Counted from the stretch's first letter, positions 1 through 9,052 are shown. The stretch is 53,354 bases of DNA from Actinospica durhamensis (GCF_018139695.1 NZ_JAGSOG010000026.1:1-53354); one strand, 5' to 3'. Numbers and translations are program-made. The notes: generated from the letters alone by a model not told the origin.

Positions 1-51
1 ACGCTTCGGGCGCGGCGCCGGGTCGTGCTCGTGATCGGTCGTGCTGGCCAT
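1..51 (-). CDS. N-terminal start of an unidentified gene (partial)
   Basis: An ATG at 51 reading leftwards opens a frame of 17 codons, beginning MASTTDHEHDPAPRPK, before the window ends. An AGGAG-like sequence lies about 11 bases upstream. The gene lies 31 bases after the stop of the caspase gene on the same strand, so it may be the third gene of that operon. The visible residues are low-complexity and charged and do not identify a family. Confidence 0.4.
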   Translation of the reverse strand, partial: MASTTDHEHDPAPRPKR

Positions 52-82
52 GCCGGGGGTGCTCCTGTCTCGCCCATCTAGA

Positions 83-1195
83 CTAACCCGATAAACCGGG
101 TGTCTCAGCCGAGGCTGTCAGAGAGGGGAAGGCCCCGACGGCGAGGAGGGGCAGCAGCGTGCCGGTCGATCTCTCGTACTTCTCCAGGAGGTCCACGTAG
201 TCGATGTCTCGACCGCTGACAGGAAAGGCGCTCCTGTCCCTCACTTCCGCCACGACGCGGTTAGTCTCGCCCGTGAAGAGTTCATACACGCCGATGCGCT
301 GGTGTGGGTCGTGGAAGATGCGCTTGAGTTCACACATCAATCCTGGAAGCTGCCCCGAGACGCCCACTGGGACGTTCGACGGCGTTCCCGACTGCGGCAG
401 CGCCGACGCCTGCGAAGACGCCGACACATCGGCAGTGCCACCTGAAGATCTGTTTCGGAACAGGCAGATCTCGCCGGCGTCGTTCCGGTTGCGCTGTTGT
501 GGGATCGGAAGCCGTTTCGCGCCGAGCTGATATACGAGCCTCTGGTAGAGGGCGTTCATCGATAAGAACTCCGGACCCTCCGCCATCCCGAGCTCGATGA
601 GTTCCAGCAGTTCGCCGGTGAACGCGGTGTAGGTGGCGCCGAGTGGGGCGAGCGCCTGTCTCGTCTCGGCAGTGGCAGTCAGCACGTACGAGCCACTGAC
701 GTTCACCTTCGTGGCAACATCCCGCCCGTCCGCCATCTGACCGTTCAGTGCCAGGCCGCTCCAGCAGCAGTCGAGGATCACCACCTTCCGCCGAGCCTTG
801 ATGGGGACGCCGGAGTTCGATCCGAGCAGCAGGCTGCGAATTTCCTCGTACCGGATGGACCGGTAGAGCCGGTCCGTGCTCGAGTTCTCCAGCCCCAGGT
901 ACAGCTCGCCTGTCGTGGGGTCCGTCAGGCCGTGGCCGGCATAGTAGAACAGAAGCGAGTCCTCGGCGTCGCGGGTGGCGTCGTCAACTGCTTCGAGGAA
1001 CTCATCACGCGTCGGTTGCGCAAGCACAACACAGTTCCCCTCGGGAAGCCCCCAGACCTCGGGGTGACGCATCAGCTGCGAGAGCCTGTCAAGATTGTTC
1101 TTGACCGCTGGCAGCTCATCGAGTGACTGGTAGGAATAGGTCCCGATCAGGATCGCGTGAGAGCGTTGCGGATCGGAGAGCTCGAGACTCGTCAC
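83..1195 (-). CDS. Caspase-like (peptidase C14) protein
   Basis: Predicted cytoplasmic cysteine protease of 370 residues. The caspase fold is recognised from the opening strand AILIGTYSY (about residues 14-22), the catalytic histidine in LLFYYAGHG (about His88) and the catalytic cysteine in ILDCCWSG (about Cys144). A linker follows, then a C-terminal part of about 90 residues (after about residue 270) that I do not recognise and that may be an effector-associated or adaptor domain. The GTG start at 1195 overlaps the stop of the EACC1 gene as GTGA. A longer open frame upstream is only the antisense-like shadow of EACC1. In actinobacteria, caspases encoded beside EACC1 are described as effectors of NTP-dependent conflict systems that probably act by proteolytic cell suicide. 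The family call is firm; the defence role comes from that family and context. Confidence 0.88.
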   Translation of the reverse strand: MTSLELSDPQRSHAILIGTYSYQSLDELPAVKNNLDRLSQLMRHPEVWGLPEGNCVVLAQPTRDEFLEAVDDATRDAEDSLLFYYAGHGLTDPTTGELYLGLENSSTDRLYRSIRYEEIRSLLLGSNSGVPIKARRKVVILDCCWSGLALNGQMADGRDVATKVNVSGSYVLTATAETRQALAPLGATYTAFTGELLELIELGMAEGPEFLSMNALYQRLVYQLGAKRLPIPQQRNRNDAGEICLFRNRSSGGTADVSASSQASALPQSGTPSNVPVGVSGQLPGLMCELKRIFHDPHQRIGVYELFTGETNRVVAEVRDRSAFPVSGRDIDYVDLLEKYERSTGTLLPLLAVGAFPSLTASAETPGLSG

Positions 1196-1560
1196 TCTTC
1201 GCCGCTCCGCGCACCGTCTGAGCCTGAGGCCAGCGCTTGTAGGAGTTCCTCGGCTACGCGCGCATCGTCGGTCTCCAGCGTGACCTCCCTCTCCCCGCAC
1301 CTCAGCGTGACGCGCACGTGCTTCGGCCTGGTCCCGCGCCAACTCGCCACCGCCACACCGAGCCCGGCCAACCCGGTTCCATCGGAGATGACCGCTTGCA
1401 CAAGATCTAGGCCGACGCCCATCCGGCCAGGCTCGACACCTTGGGACGTGAGCGACAGACCGGCTTGTGCGCCGACATCCGGATCGCTCGAAAGCCACCG
1501 GTACAACGACGCCGCCTCAACGCCCTCGGGATCGTTCTCGACCGCCACCGTGATAATCAT
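1192..1560 (-). CDS. Effector-associated constant component EACC1-like protein
   Basis: Small protein of 122 residues. It fits the EACC1 pattern: an N-terminal strand MIITVAVEND, a segment SLYRWLSSDP, a central helix with VGLDLVQAVIS, and two closing strands around HVRVTLRCGEREVTLE. The ATG at 1560 follows a GGGGG-type ribosome site. A longer open frame begins at 1704, but its extra N-terminus looks non-coding. The stop overlaps the caspase start by four bases, so the two are probably translationally coupled. EACC1 is named as the constant partner of variable effectors (caspase, trypsin and others) in actinobacterial conflict systems; its molecular function is not known. Recognition is from pattern memory, not a profile search. 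Confidence 0.75.
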   Translation of the reverse strand: MIITVAVENDPEGVEAASLYRWLSSDPDVGAQAGLSLTSQGVEPGRMGVGLDLVQAVISDGTGLAGLGVAVASWRGTRPKHVRVTLRCGEREVTLETDDARVAEELLQALASGSDGARSGEE

Positions 1561-2180
1561 CAAGCCCCCAAGTCGGATCGATCCCACCGGAAGGCCAATG
1601 CTACTGTCCGCTGACCTGTGATGCGGGGTTGATGAACGGGTCGGCCGCGCCCCTGAGAGCTTCGGTGACGCCGCGGTCATCGCGACGCCCTGGTCTTCGA
1701 ACACGATTCCGAGCTAAGGAGAGGCCTGGAGGCACCGGCGGCTGCGGAGAGCCGATGGGATCTCCACCGCCCTGCATTCAGGATGTACCGACTTCTATGA
1801 CCGGCTCGGCTACTTCATGCAGTGCGGCTCGTTCCGCGACGGGTCTTGAAACGGCTCCGTCGTACCGTGAGCGGAGCCCGATGCGCCTGCTACTCGTCGA
1901 ACTGCGAGAGCTCAAAGCGCCGCTCCAGGCTGCAACGACCATCAATGTACGTGCCCGGAGACAGCCACTTATCAGCCGCACGGACCACGGGTGCCACGTC
2001 TGGCACCCGACCGTGGGCAAGGCGTGCCACAACGCGCCCTGCGCGTGGCCTCGCCGTATCAGTAATCGTTGTTAGTCTCAGTCGGCAAGAGCATGCGGGT
2101 CAGCAGGGCCGTGCGTTGGGGCTGCGCGAGTCCGTTCAAGCGCGTAGCTACTGCGTGTAGCCCGAGAATGGGGAGGATGC
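1561..2180. other. Divergent intergenic region with a possible gene remnant
   Basis: 620 bases separate the leftward EACC1 operon from the rightward ATPase operon, so promoters for both should lie here. No intact gene is supported. Plus-strand codons 1781-1849 read GCTDFYDRLGYFMQCGSF and then stop. This looks more protein-like than its surroundings and could be the C-terminal end of an eroded gene, perhaps an acetyltransferase. It has no start or upstream domain. Confidence 0.35.
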
Positions 2181-3344
2181 GTGAAGGAACGCCGCTGCCA
2201 GGACGACGACGTCCAGCATGTATGGACGGTGGGCGCAAGCTGCCTGTTTCAGGAGGAAAGACCCGGCCCTCAAGAACTCGACACCGGCAGCGAAGATCAT
2301 TCGATCTGGGTCGAGCGCCAGGCCGCGGTCCAGGCGACATTCGTCCAAAAGATCTTGGTTGATCTCGACGGCGATGCCAGCCGAATAGGCGCGGCCGCCG
2401 AGCGCTGCCGCACACACGTCACAGAACACGGTTCAGCGTCTGAGATGGGCTCTGCGTATGCGCGAGCCGCCAGCCTCTGTGTCCGCGCGCTGGACCTGTT
2501 GAAGGAGAGCGGCGCGGACACGGACACCCATATACGTGATCTGATTCTTGCCCACTGCCGCCACGACGCGACGATAGCGTTCCTCGGCGGCGCCACGGGT
2601 ATCCGAGAGCTTGCGGCCGAACGGTTGCGTGCCGACCTCGAAGTGCTGAACGAGCAGGCCATTTCCTCCCTGAGGCTGCTACCCGAAACCCTCAACTACC
2701 CGGGTCCCAGCTACGACCCGGAGACAGGCCTATTCGAGACGGGCACCGATGCTGACGGCAACCGAATCTCATGGCGCCTGCACCAGCCGGGCGGCGGAGT
2801 CGAGCACGGCGTCATTGTGGGCCCCGCCGGCTCGGGCAAATCAAACCTCGTGTCAATCCTCATCGTCGAGGCACTGCACTCGCTACGCTTTCTGCTTCTG
2901 CTGGCCGACCCCTCCGGCCGCGGCCAGTTGCCCGGCCCCTTCGCGAAGGTCGCCTATCAGGGCGCTGGAGATGCCCCTGGCACGTTGAAGTTACTGCGCG
3001 GCGCGCTCGCCATCGTACGCCACCGTGCCAAGGCTAGCGGCCAGGTGGAGCCGACGCCGGAGCGAGCCGGTTTATTGCTGGTGATCGAGGAGTGCCAGCA
3101 TGTGTTCACTCCGTACGCGGAGGCCACGCGCATCGCCGAGACCATCATCAACAAGGGCGCGGCCGCCGGAGTCGCGTTGGTCGTGACGGCGCCGAGCAGC
3201 AACCTGGAGCACTTTGGCTCGAGTGAACTGCTGCGCGCTGGCCTGGCCCGCGGCAACAGCGCGGTAATGGGGGGCCCGGACATGCTGGGGCAGAGTTTGA
3301 CACTCCAGAACGCGGCCGCGGCTGGCCCAGGCCAACACCGCTAA
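2181..3344 (+). CDS. HerA/FtsK-like P-loop ATPase
   Basis: 387-residue ATPase. An N-terminal helical region (about 1-190) precedes a nucleotide-binding domain with Walker A GPAGSGKSN (about residues 213-221), a LLLADPSGRGQLPG segment resembling the DPKG region of FtsK/HerA motors, and Walker B LLLVIEECQHVF (about residues 296-307). The segment GVALVVTAPSSNLEHFG followed by LARGN resembles the sensor region of FtsK-type translocases. The GTG start has GGGAGG just upstream. The gene lies 7 bases before the nuclease-STAND gene and probably forms an operon with it. The protein ends soon after the sensor region, so it may be C-terminally short. It could assemble as a ring motor or serve as an NTPase regulator; the substrate is unknown. 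Confidence 0.7.
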   Translation: MKERRCQDDDVQHVWTVGASCLFQEERPGPQELDTGSEDHSIWVERQAAVQATFVQKILVDLDGDASRIGAAAERCRTHVTEHGSASEMGSAYARAASLCVRALDLLKESGADTDTHIRDLILAHCRHDATIAFLGGATGIRELAAERLRADLEVLNEQAISSLRLLPETLNYPGPSYDPETGLFETGTDADGNRISWRLHQPGGGVEHGVIVGPAGSGKSNLVSILIVEALHSLRFLLLLADPSGRGQLPGPFAKVAYQGAGDAPGTLKLLRGALAIVRHRAKASGQVEPTPERAGLLLVIEECQHVFTPYAEATRIAETIINKGAAAGVALVVTAPSSNLEHFGSSELLRAGLARGNSAVMGGPDMLGQSLTLQNAAAAGPGQHR

Positions 3345-3351
3345 CACCTAG

Positions 3352-6300
3352 TTGTCAGGCGAAGCGAAGGAGCACGGGAAGTTGACCGGTGACGGCGAAC
3401 TTCAGGATCCGAGGATCGACGGCATCCCAGAGGATCTGCGCAATGCAGGACCCAGGTCACGGGCGGGGTTCACCTACCAGGACGAGTGTGCCGCGCTCGC
3501 ACTGCTCGGCCACCTGGGCCACCGCGATCTCGAAGGGATCGTGGTCGAGCGCTCCACGGACCTGATCCTGTTGCCGCGCGAGCCGGCACGCCCGGAATTG
3601 GTCTCGGTCAAGCATCGGGAGGCCAACCAGAGCAGCGACAGCCGCTGGGGCTGGTCTGATCTGAAGAAGGAGCGGGTGCTCGCCGACCTGCACGCGAAGT
3701 GGAACGCCGCCGGGCGCTCGTGCACGGTGGCGTTTTGGAGCAACGCAGGCTTCTCGGACGCAACCCACGAGCTCTGGCTCTCCTGCACGAAACAGCGCAC
3801 CGCGAGCCCGAAGCTCATCGCGCGGATTCAGGAGCACATCGGAGAGTCCAACCCGGATGAGGCGCTGGAGTTCCTGGCGGCATTGCGGCTTCCGCTCGAG
3901 CCGCTTCCGCGGCGCGCGGAGATCACCGACGTCGGCATCCGGCGCACCGTGGACCTACTGAAAGAACATCGTCCCCGTAGCGCGGAGGCCGCGCCACGCT
4001 GTTATGAGCGGCTGCTCACGCTCTTGCACTACGCGAGCAATGAGTCCCGCAGCCCGCTGCAGCCGGTAGCTGCCGCCGGGGCGACCCTGGCCGCTGCCCA
4101 CGAGTTCCGTGCCGCAATGCGCTCCCGCAAGACCTACCTGGCGCGCGAGACGATCGTGCGCGAACTCGTAGCAACCTGCGATCGGCTGGAAGCTCAACTT
4201 CTGCCCGATGTCGGCTGGCATATGTGGGAGGAAGACGACCAGTTCACGGGCAGGGATGAGTACGTGCTGCGCCTCGATGCCCTACTTGAGCCTGGCAACC
4301 CCGTCCCGGTGAGCCCTGTGGTGATCCACGGGGTCACCGGATCCGGCAAAACGAGCCTGGCGACTCACTACGCCGCCAGCAGAGCAGCTAGCTTTCGCCC
4401 GATCTTCATCAACGGCGCCACCAGAGCCGGCGTTATCCGTAGCCTGGTACAACTTGCCGGTGGGGGCGATAACGACGCGTGGAACGACGAGCTCGCTCGC
4501 GCGGCGGGCCCGGTAACAGCAAAGCTCCCAGGCAACTGTGCGACCCTCATCGTGATCGACGGAGTCGACGACGTCACGCTGCTCCGAGGCATCGTGTCGC
4601 GCAAATCGCTATGCCGGGTCCTGATCACCACGACGCGTGGCCATCTCGACCAGGGATACGAGCATGTAGAACTCGGCCCGTGGAGCATCGGGGATGCCAG
4701 CCGTTTCGTCGAGAGCGTACTCCCAGCCTCGCTTCCGGACCTTCGTGATCGGCTCGTCCGCGTCCTCGGCGGACACCCCCTCGCTCTCACCCAAGCCGTC
4801 AACTACTGCCAGGCCACCCGTCGCCCGATCGAGCACTTCCTGCGCAAGCTGACAACCAAACCGCTTGACGCGCTCGGCCTCGGCAGCGCCAGCGGACACC
4901 CGGAACCCGTCGTCCAGTCCGTCGCACTCAACATCGAGGCCGCGAGAGAGCGCGAGCCGGCGGCGTTCGAACTACTTGGACTGCTCGCCTACATGAGCGC
5001 CGACCCGTTCGATGAAACCCTGCTGGGCAGCCACGGCGGCCACGCCTACGTCTACGTCGCCAGCGACGGACTCGAACCGACCGAACCTAGTGCTTCCGCC
5101 ACAGCCATCCGCCGAGCCGTGCGGGACGAAGACGCATTGGAGGAGGCTGCCAACACCCTGGTCGGAATGTCGCTGGCCGAGCGGCGCGACACGGGGCTGG
5201 TCGTGCACCCTCTCGTGGCGTTGATCACTCGCGGCCTCGGCGGCGACCCACAACCATGGCTGGAGGTCGGGCTGGCCCCGTTCATAGATCTGCTCAACAA
5301 AGACGCCGCAGAACTCGACGAGCGGGCAGAACGCCACCTTAGCCACGCGCTGCGACTGGCGGAACACGCCATGTCAGCAGGTTTGTTCGGCCCCGCCGTC
5401 GCACTCACGTGTATCAATCTGGCGCAATACCTCTCCATCCACGGCTCCTGGGGTGCAGGCCTGGTGGGGATATCCGGAACCCCCTCGCAGTTCACCGACC
5501 GAGTTACCCGCGTGTTCTGGGATAGAGCTCTCGCGGGCCAGCTTCAGTGGCAACTTGCGTTTCAACTGCGCATCATCCATGCCTGCGTGCTCTACCGCGA
5601 CAACCTCAAGCAGGATGCGGAGGATGTGCTCTTCGACGTCATCAATGAGGCCGGCTTACGCGGTGACGCCAATGCGCATCTGCGGGCGCTACTCACCGTC
5701 AGTTCGCTCGTCATCACCGCCGACCCCGCCCGTCGCTCCGAGCTTGTACTCATGCAGCTTGAGCGGATCCCCGAGGCTCTGGCCACGCAGTCACCGTGGA
5801 CAATCGCGTCGATCGCTCACATCAAGACCGAGGCGTTGATTCGGCTGGGGCGGATCGAGGAGGCCGAAGCAGTGAACCGCGATGCCCTCGCCCGTGCACG
5901 CAACGCGGATATCCCCGAGGCAACGCGTGCCGAACTACATTCGGACGCCGTCTCCCTGGCCCGCTATGCCGGGAATGCGCAGGCACTGCTTGAGCAGGCG
6001 AAGGCTGTGTACGAGATCCGCAAGCGCAACTCACACGACCGGCCCAACTGGCTACTGATCGACGGCTTGCAGCAGTATGCCGACGCCGCGATCGACGCAC
6101 AAGAATTCCAGCTAGCCGAGCAGCGGATTACCGAAGCCGAAGAACTGACTCGGGAGTACTTCACAACCGACTGCGCCCAGTACGCCAAGGTACTGGGCAT
6201 CCGCGGCCGGCTACACCTGGTCACTCTCCGACTCACCGCCGCGGAAGCCGACCTATCACGGGCTGCGACGATCCTTCGGGGAGGCTCCGAAGAAGATGAG

Positions 6301-6570
6301 CAGCACCTGCCCGCAGTACTCGTCCATCTCGCGCTCGTTACTGCCTCATCCGGCCGGAGACCCGAGGCGCTGGAATTGATCGACGAAGCGATCGCGCTCG
6401 ACACATACATATACGGCGAGCAGCACCCGGAAACCCAATTCGATATCGAGGTCCGCGAGATCATCCAACGCGGCGCAAGTATCGATCCACCAGCGTTGTG
6501 GTCCACAACGCCCTCAGCGCAGGGACTTTCCTGGGTCTTCCAGCGACTGACTAGGCCGGTCGAGGGCTGA
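3352..6570 (+). CDS. DUF4297/Cap4-type nuclease-STAND NTPase-TPR protein
   Basis: 1072-residue multidomain protein. Residues about 35-190 resemble the DUF4297/Cap4 nuclease: GFTYQDECAAL, then VERSTDLILL and PELVSVKHRE, giving the E, D and K positions of a PD-(D/E)xK active site. A STAND-type NTPase follows, with Walker A HGVTGSGKTSLA (about 324-335) and Walker B TLIVIDGVDD (about residue 400). The C-terminal half is helical repeats; TPR-like pairs are clear from about residue 820 to 1050. Such proteins (Avs-like or bacterial NLR-like) sense phage proteins through the repeats and trigger DNA cleavage. The stated start is TTG at 3352. TTG at 3382 has a better-spaced GGAG and is an alternative. 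The 3' end lies about 100 bases before the ISL3 composite insertion. Confidence 0.85.
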   Translation: MSGEAKEHGKLTGDGELQDPRIDGIPEDLRNAGPRSRAGFTYQDECAALALLGHLGHRDLEGIVVERSTDLILLPREPARPELVSVKHREANQSSDSRWGWSDLKKERVLADLHAKWNAAGRSCTVAFWSNAGFSDATHELWLSCTKQRTASPKLIARIQEHIGESNPDEALEFLAALRLPLEPLPRRAEITDVGIRRTVDLLKEHRPRSAEAAPRCYERLLTLLHYASNESRSPLQPVAAAGATLAAAHEFRAAMRSRKTYLARETIVRELVATCDRLEAQLLPDVGWHMWEEDDQFTGRDEYVLRLDALLEPGNPVPVSPVVIHGVTGSGKTSLATHYAASRAASFRPIFINGATRAGVIRSLVQLAGGGDNDAWNDELARAAGPVTAKLPGNCATLIVIDGVDDVTLLRGIVSRKSLCRVLITTTRGHLDQGYEHVELGPWSIGDASRFVESVLPASLPDLRDRLVRVLGGHPLALTQAVNYCQATRRPIEHFLRKLTTKPLDALGLGSASGHPEPVVQSVALNIEAAREREPAAFELLGLLAYMSADPFDETLLGSHGGHAYVYVASDGLEPTEPSASATAIRRAVRDEDALEEAANTLVGMSLAERRDTGLVVHPLVALITRGLGGDPQPWLEVGLAPFIDLLNKDAAELDERAERHLSHALRLAEHAMSAGLFGPAVALTCINLAQYLSIHGSWGAGLVGISGTPSQFTDRVTRVFWDRALAGQLQWQLAFQLRIIHACVLYRDNLKQDAEDVLFDVINEAGLRGDANAHLRALLTVSSLVITADPARRSELVLMQLERIPEALATQSPWTIASIAHIKTEALIRLGRIEEAEAVNRDALARARNADIPEATRAELHSDAVSLARYAGNAQALLEQAKAVYEIRKRNSHDRPNWLLIDGLQQYADAAIDAQEFQLAEQRITEAEELTREYFTTDCAQYAKVLGIRGRLHLVTLRLTAAEADLSRAATILRGGSEEDEQHLPAVLVHLALVTASSGRRPEALELIDEAIALDTYIYGEQHPETQFDIEVREIIQRGASIDPPALWSTTPSAQGLSWVFQRLTRPVEG

Positions 6571-6671
6571 CCGCCGATCCGGGCGCTCCCGCGCGGAAGC
6601 GTAGCAGCACTCTGTCTTGAACCGCACCGCGTGCGGGCAGTTACACGGTGTGGCCTTCATGTCGACGACGG

Positions 6672-6679
6672 CGTAATCC
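6672..6679. repeat. Left target-site duplication of the ISL3 composite element
   Basis: The eight bases CGTAATCC immediately precede the left inverted repeat at 6680. The same eight bases, in the same orientation, follow the right end at 11835-11842. ISL3-family elements typically duplicate 8 bases. Confidence 0.85.
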
Positions 6680-6714
6680 GGCTCTCACGCAGATCTTGTT
6701 GCGGTGCCGTCGGG
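6680..6714. repeat. ISL3 terminal inverted repeat (left outer end)
   Basis: Begins GGCTCTCACGCAGATC, the GGCTCT-type start usual for ISL3 elements. It matches the reverse complement of 9018-9052 almost perfectly and that of 11800-11834. Confidence 0.85.
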
Positions 6715-6715
6715 G

Positions 6716-7300
6716 TCAGGGTTCGTCGGTGTTCTCGATGATGGGGGCGATGAGGTTGTCGATGTGGTCGGGGTCCAGTCCGGCGTTTCGTCGGGCGCGG
6801 AGGCGGTCGGCGGCCATGATTCGGCCGTCGGGGTCGTCTTCGAGGTCGTCGGCGGTGATCTCGGCTAGATCGCCGTAGTAGCGGACCAGGCCGGTGGTCA
6901 GCCAGCGGGCGGCCTCGTGGTGGTGGTCGTGGGCGTCGAGGGTCTCGCCGATGATGACGAACACGTCCGGGTCGTCGGGGCGCTGCTTGCGGGCTGCGTC
7001 GATCTGGGCGAGGGCCTCGTCGGGCCGGTCTCGGGTGAAGAGGAACTCGGCGTAGTAGCCGTGGAGGCTGCCTGCGACGTGGCCGCCGTCTTCGAGGGCG
7101 GCGCGGAAGAGTTCCTCGGCGGTTTCGTCGTGGCCGGCGGCGGCGTAGTGTTCGGCGGCTTCGGCGTAGTACTGGGCGCGGTAGTCCGGGTGGTCTTGGC
7201 CGTGCCGGCGCATGGCGTCGGCGTGCGCGAGTTGCTCTGCGGTGCTGGTGGGAACGTATTCGATGTCACCGGGGACGATCCGGGGCGTGCGGCGGGCCAT
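6716..7300 (-). CDS. IS passenger TPR-repeat protein
   Basis: 194-residue protein with tetratricopeptide-like helical hairpins over about residues 40-130 (AEHYAAAGHDETAEELFRAA, EFLFTRDRPDEALAQIDAAR, ALANE-like helices around GETLDAHDHHHEAARW) and an acidic C-terminal tail. The ATG at 7300 lies 17 bases after the transposase stop, inside the inverted repeats, so it travels as cargo of the ISL3 element. A second, N-terminally truncated copy sits inverted at 11358-11798 with at least two substitutions (L to V, L to F). Its role is unknown; it could modulate transposition or be an accessory gene. Confidence 0.8.
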   Translation of the reverse strand: MARRTPRIVPGDIEYVPTSTAEQLAHADAMRRHGQDHPDYRAQYYAEAAEHYAAAGHDETAEELFRAALEDGGHVAGSLHGYYAEFLFTRDRPDEALAQIDAARKQRPDDPDVFVIIGETLDAHDHHHEAARWLTTGLVRYYGDLAEITADDLEDDPDGRIMAADRLRARRNAGLDPDHIDNLIAPIIENTDEP

Positions 7301-7317
7301 CGCCCAAGCCTATGCGG

Positions 7318-8970
7318 TCAAGCCGGGATCAGTACCTTGGCGCGCAGAAGGTCGTGGTTGGCCCGGCCGAACATGCCGCGCTTGAGGGTTTTCAGCCTGT
7401 TCACGGCGCCCTCGACAGCGCCGGAGGAGTACGGCAGGCTCAGCCCGTTGATTACGGCGTCCAGGTCGCGGCGTAGCCCGGCGGCGAAGGAGGTCAGGTG
7501 CGGCAGGTCGTCGGCCTCGACGAGCTGGATCCAGTCGAGGATCTCGTTGCCGCGCAGGCCGGTCATGATGGTGGCGAAGCGGCGCACGTGCTCGTGCAGG
7601 CGCTGAAGGTGTTCGCACCGGGTGAGCAGGTCCGTGAGTTCGGTGGTGTCGTCCTTGGTGAGGTGGTCTGGGCGGGACAGGAGCCAGCGGCTGATCTTGC
7701 GGGGCTTCGGGACCGGCGGGGCCGAGGGCGCGGGCTTGCGCCGGACGGGGTCGGGGTGGCTGCGGCTGGTTCCCGGAACCCGGTAGGGGCGTAGATGCCG
7801 GCGCACGCTCTGCTCGCTGCCGGTGTACCCCACCTCGCGGATCCGCATCGTGATCTGGGCGCCGTCGAGCCCGGCGTTGAACAGTTCGTTGACCTGTTGG
7901 ACGTAGTCGTCGAGGGTGGTGGTGCGGTTGTGGCAGTTGACCAGCAGCTCTTCCAGACTGGTGGCGTTCGCGAAACGGCGCACGGTCTGGATGTCCAGGT
8001 TCAACTCCCGGCCGATCGCCGACCGCGACATACCGGCGGCCAGCCGGGACTGCACCGCCTCGAAGCGCTCGCGGGTCCGGGTGACCAGCCGCCGCTCCGG
8101 CACGATCACGGCGGCCGGTTCGGGCGCCGCGGCCGGCGCCACGGTCCCCACGCCGGGTTCCGGCTCCCCGGCCTGCGCCTCCGGCGCCGCCACCGGCGGT
8201 CGCAGGCACCCGTGATGCGCGGTGACCGTCTTGCCGGCTGCTTCGCACAGGTTTTTCCACAGGTGAAAGCGATCCGCCACCTGGATCGCGTCGGGCGCCC
8301 CGTCCGCGATGCCGTTGGCGTAGGCCCCGGCCCGGTCCCGGCACACTACCTCGACGCCCGGATGCTCGCGAAGCCACGTCGCCAGGGTGTCGGCTTCGCG
8401 GTCCGCCAGCACGTCGACGGGCCGGTGGTCGGCCATGTTGATCAGGATCGTTCCGTAGCGCTGGCCTTTGCGGAAGGCGAAATCATCGACACCGAGCACC
8501 GTGATCTCCGGCACCTCCGGGATCGGTTGCGCACGGACGCGGCGGATCAACGTGTCCGGGCCCACCGCCAGCCCCAGCTTCGCGCACAACCGGGCACCGG
8601 CACGCCCGGCCAGCGCTACTGCGACCGCCGCCAGCAGGCCGCCCGCGACCGGCGTGTATCTGGCGAACGGTGAGGTCAGTCCCGGTATCTGCTCGGCGAA
8701 CGCCACCGCTGAACACGAGGCTTCCACGCACCGGAACCGGCGCACCGCCACCGCGATCCGCACCCGCTGCCCGGCCAGCGGCGTATCCGTCAGCATCCTG
8801 CGGTAACCGCCATGCGTCCGTGACGAGACCGACCCGCACCACGGACACCGCGCCGACGGCGCAATGGAACGGACGACCAACTCCACCCCGTCGTCATCCA
8901 CGCCAACCCTCTCGACCCTGACGTTCGCGAGATGCGGAAGGAGGGCTTCAAGGCCCTGAGACACAAGCAC
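7318..8970 (-). CDS. tnpA: ISL3-family transposase
   Basis: 550-residue DDE transposase that cuts and joins the ends of the IS. The N-terminal zinc finger has CPWCG (about residues 42-46) and a later FRCVEASC pair. The catalytic core starts at VLGVDDFAFRKGQRYGT, continues with CRDRAGAYANG and VADRFHLWKN, and the typical C-terminal block GAVEGAVNRLKTLKRGMFGR is present near the end. An insert of about 110 residues with a HTH-like segment (GMSRSAIGRELNLDIQTV) lies between the second and third parts, as in longer actinobacterial ISL3 transposases. The frame is full length and uninterrupted, so the enzyme is probably functional. The start is GTG, with no strong ribosome site. Confidence 0.93.
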   Translation of the reverse strand: MLVSQGLEALLPHLANVRVERVGVDDDGVELVVRSIAPSARCPWCGSVSSRTHGGYRRMLTDTPLAGQRVRIAVAVRRFRCVEASCSAVAFAEQIPGLTSPFARYTPVAGGLLAAVAVALAGRAGARLCAKLGLAVGPDTLIRRVRAQPIPEVPEITVLGVDDFAFRKGQRYGTILINMADHRPVDVLADREADTLATWLREHPGVEVVCRDRAGAYANGIADGAPDAIQVADRFHLWKNLCEAAGKTVTAHHGCLRPPVAAPEAQAGEPEPGVGTVAPAAAPEPAAVIVPERRLVTRTRERFEAVQSRLAAGMSRSAIGRELNLDIQTVRRFANATSLEELLVNCHNRTTTLDDYVQQVNELFNAGLDGAQITMRIREVGYTGSEQSVRRHLRPYRVPGTSRSHPDPVRRKPAPSAPPVPKPRKISRWLLSRPDHLTKDDTTELTDLLTRCEHLQRLHEHVRRFATIMTGLRGNEILDWIQLVEADDLPHLTSFAAGLRRDLDAVINGLSLPYSSGAVEGAVNRLKTLKRGMFGRANHDLLRAKVLIPA

Positions 8971-9017
8971 AACCAGGAATCATGCCCCTGCGACCACTTC
9001 CACGCACAACGCGCCGA

Positions 9018-9052
9018 CCCGACGGCACCGCAACAAGATCTGCGTGAGAGCC
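9018..9052. repeat. ISL3 terminal inverted repeat (inner right end)
   Basis: Reverse complement of the left repeat at 6680-6714, ending TGCGTGAGAGCC at 9052. It lies about 50 bases upstream of the transposase start. Confidence 0.85.

Larger units (their letters stand above)
6680..9052 (-). mobile_element. Complete ISL3-family insertion sequence with passenger gene
   Basis: A 2,373-base unit with terminal inverted repeats of about 35 bases (6680-6714 and 9018-9052). It carries an ISL3 transposase and, downstream on the same strand, a TPR gene. The bases outside its two own ends (CGTAATCC and GAATAACG) do not match, so this unit alone is not bounded by a duplication here. Confidence 0.85.

Noticed and set aside
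1781-1849. C-terminal remnant of an acetyltransferase
   Set aside because: Only about 22 codons look protein-like, with no start and no diagnostic motif; kept as a comment on the intergenic region.
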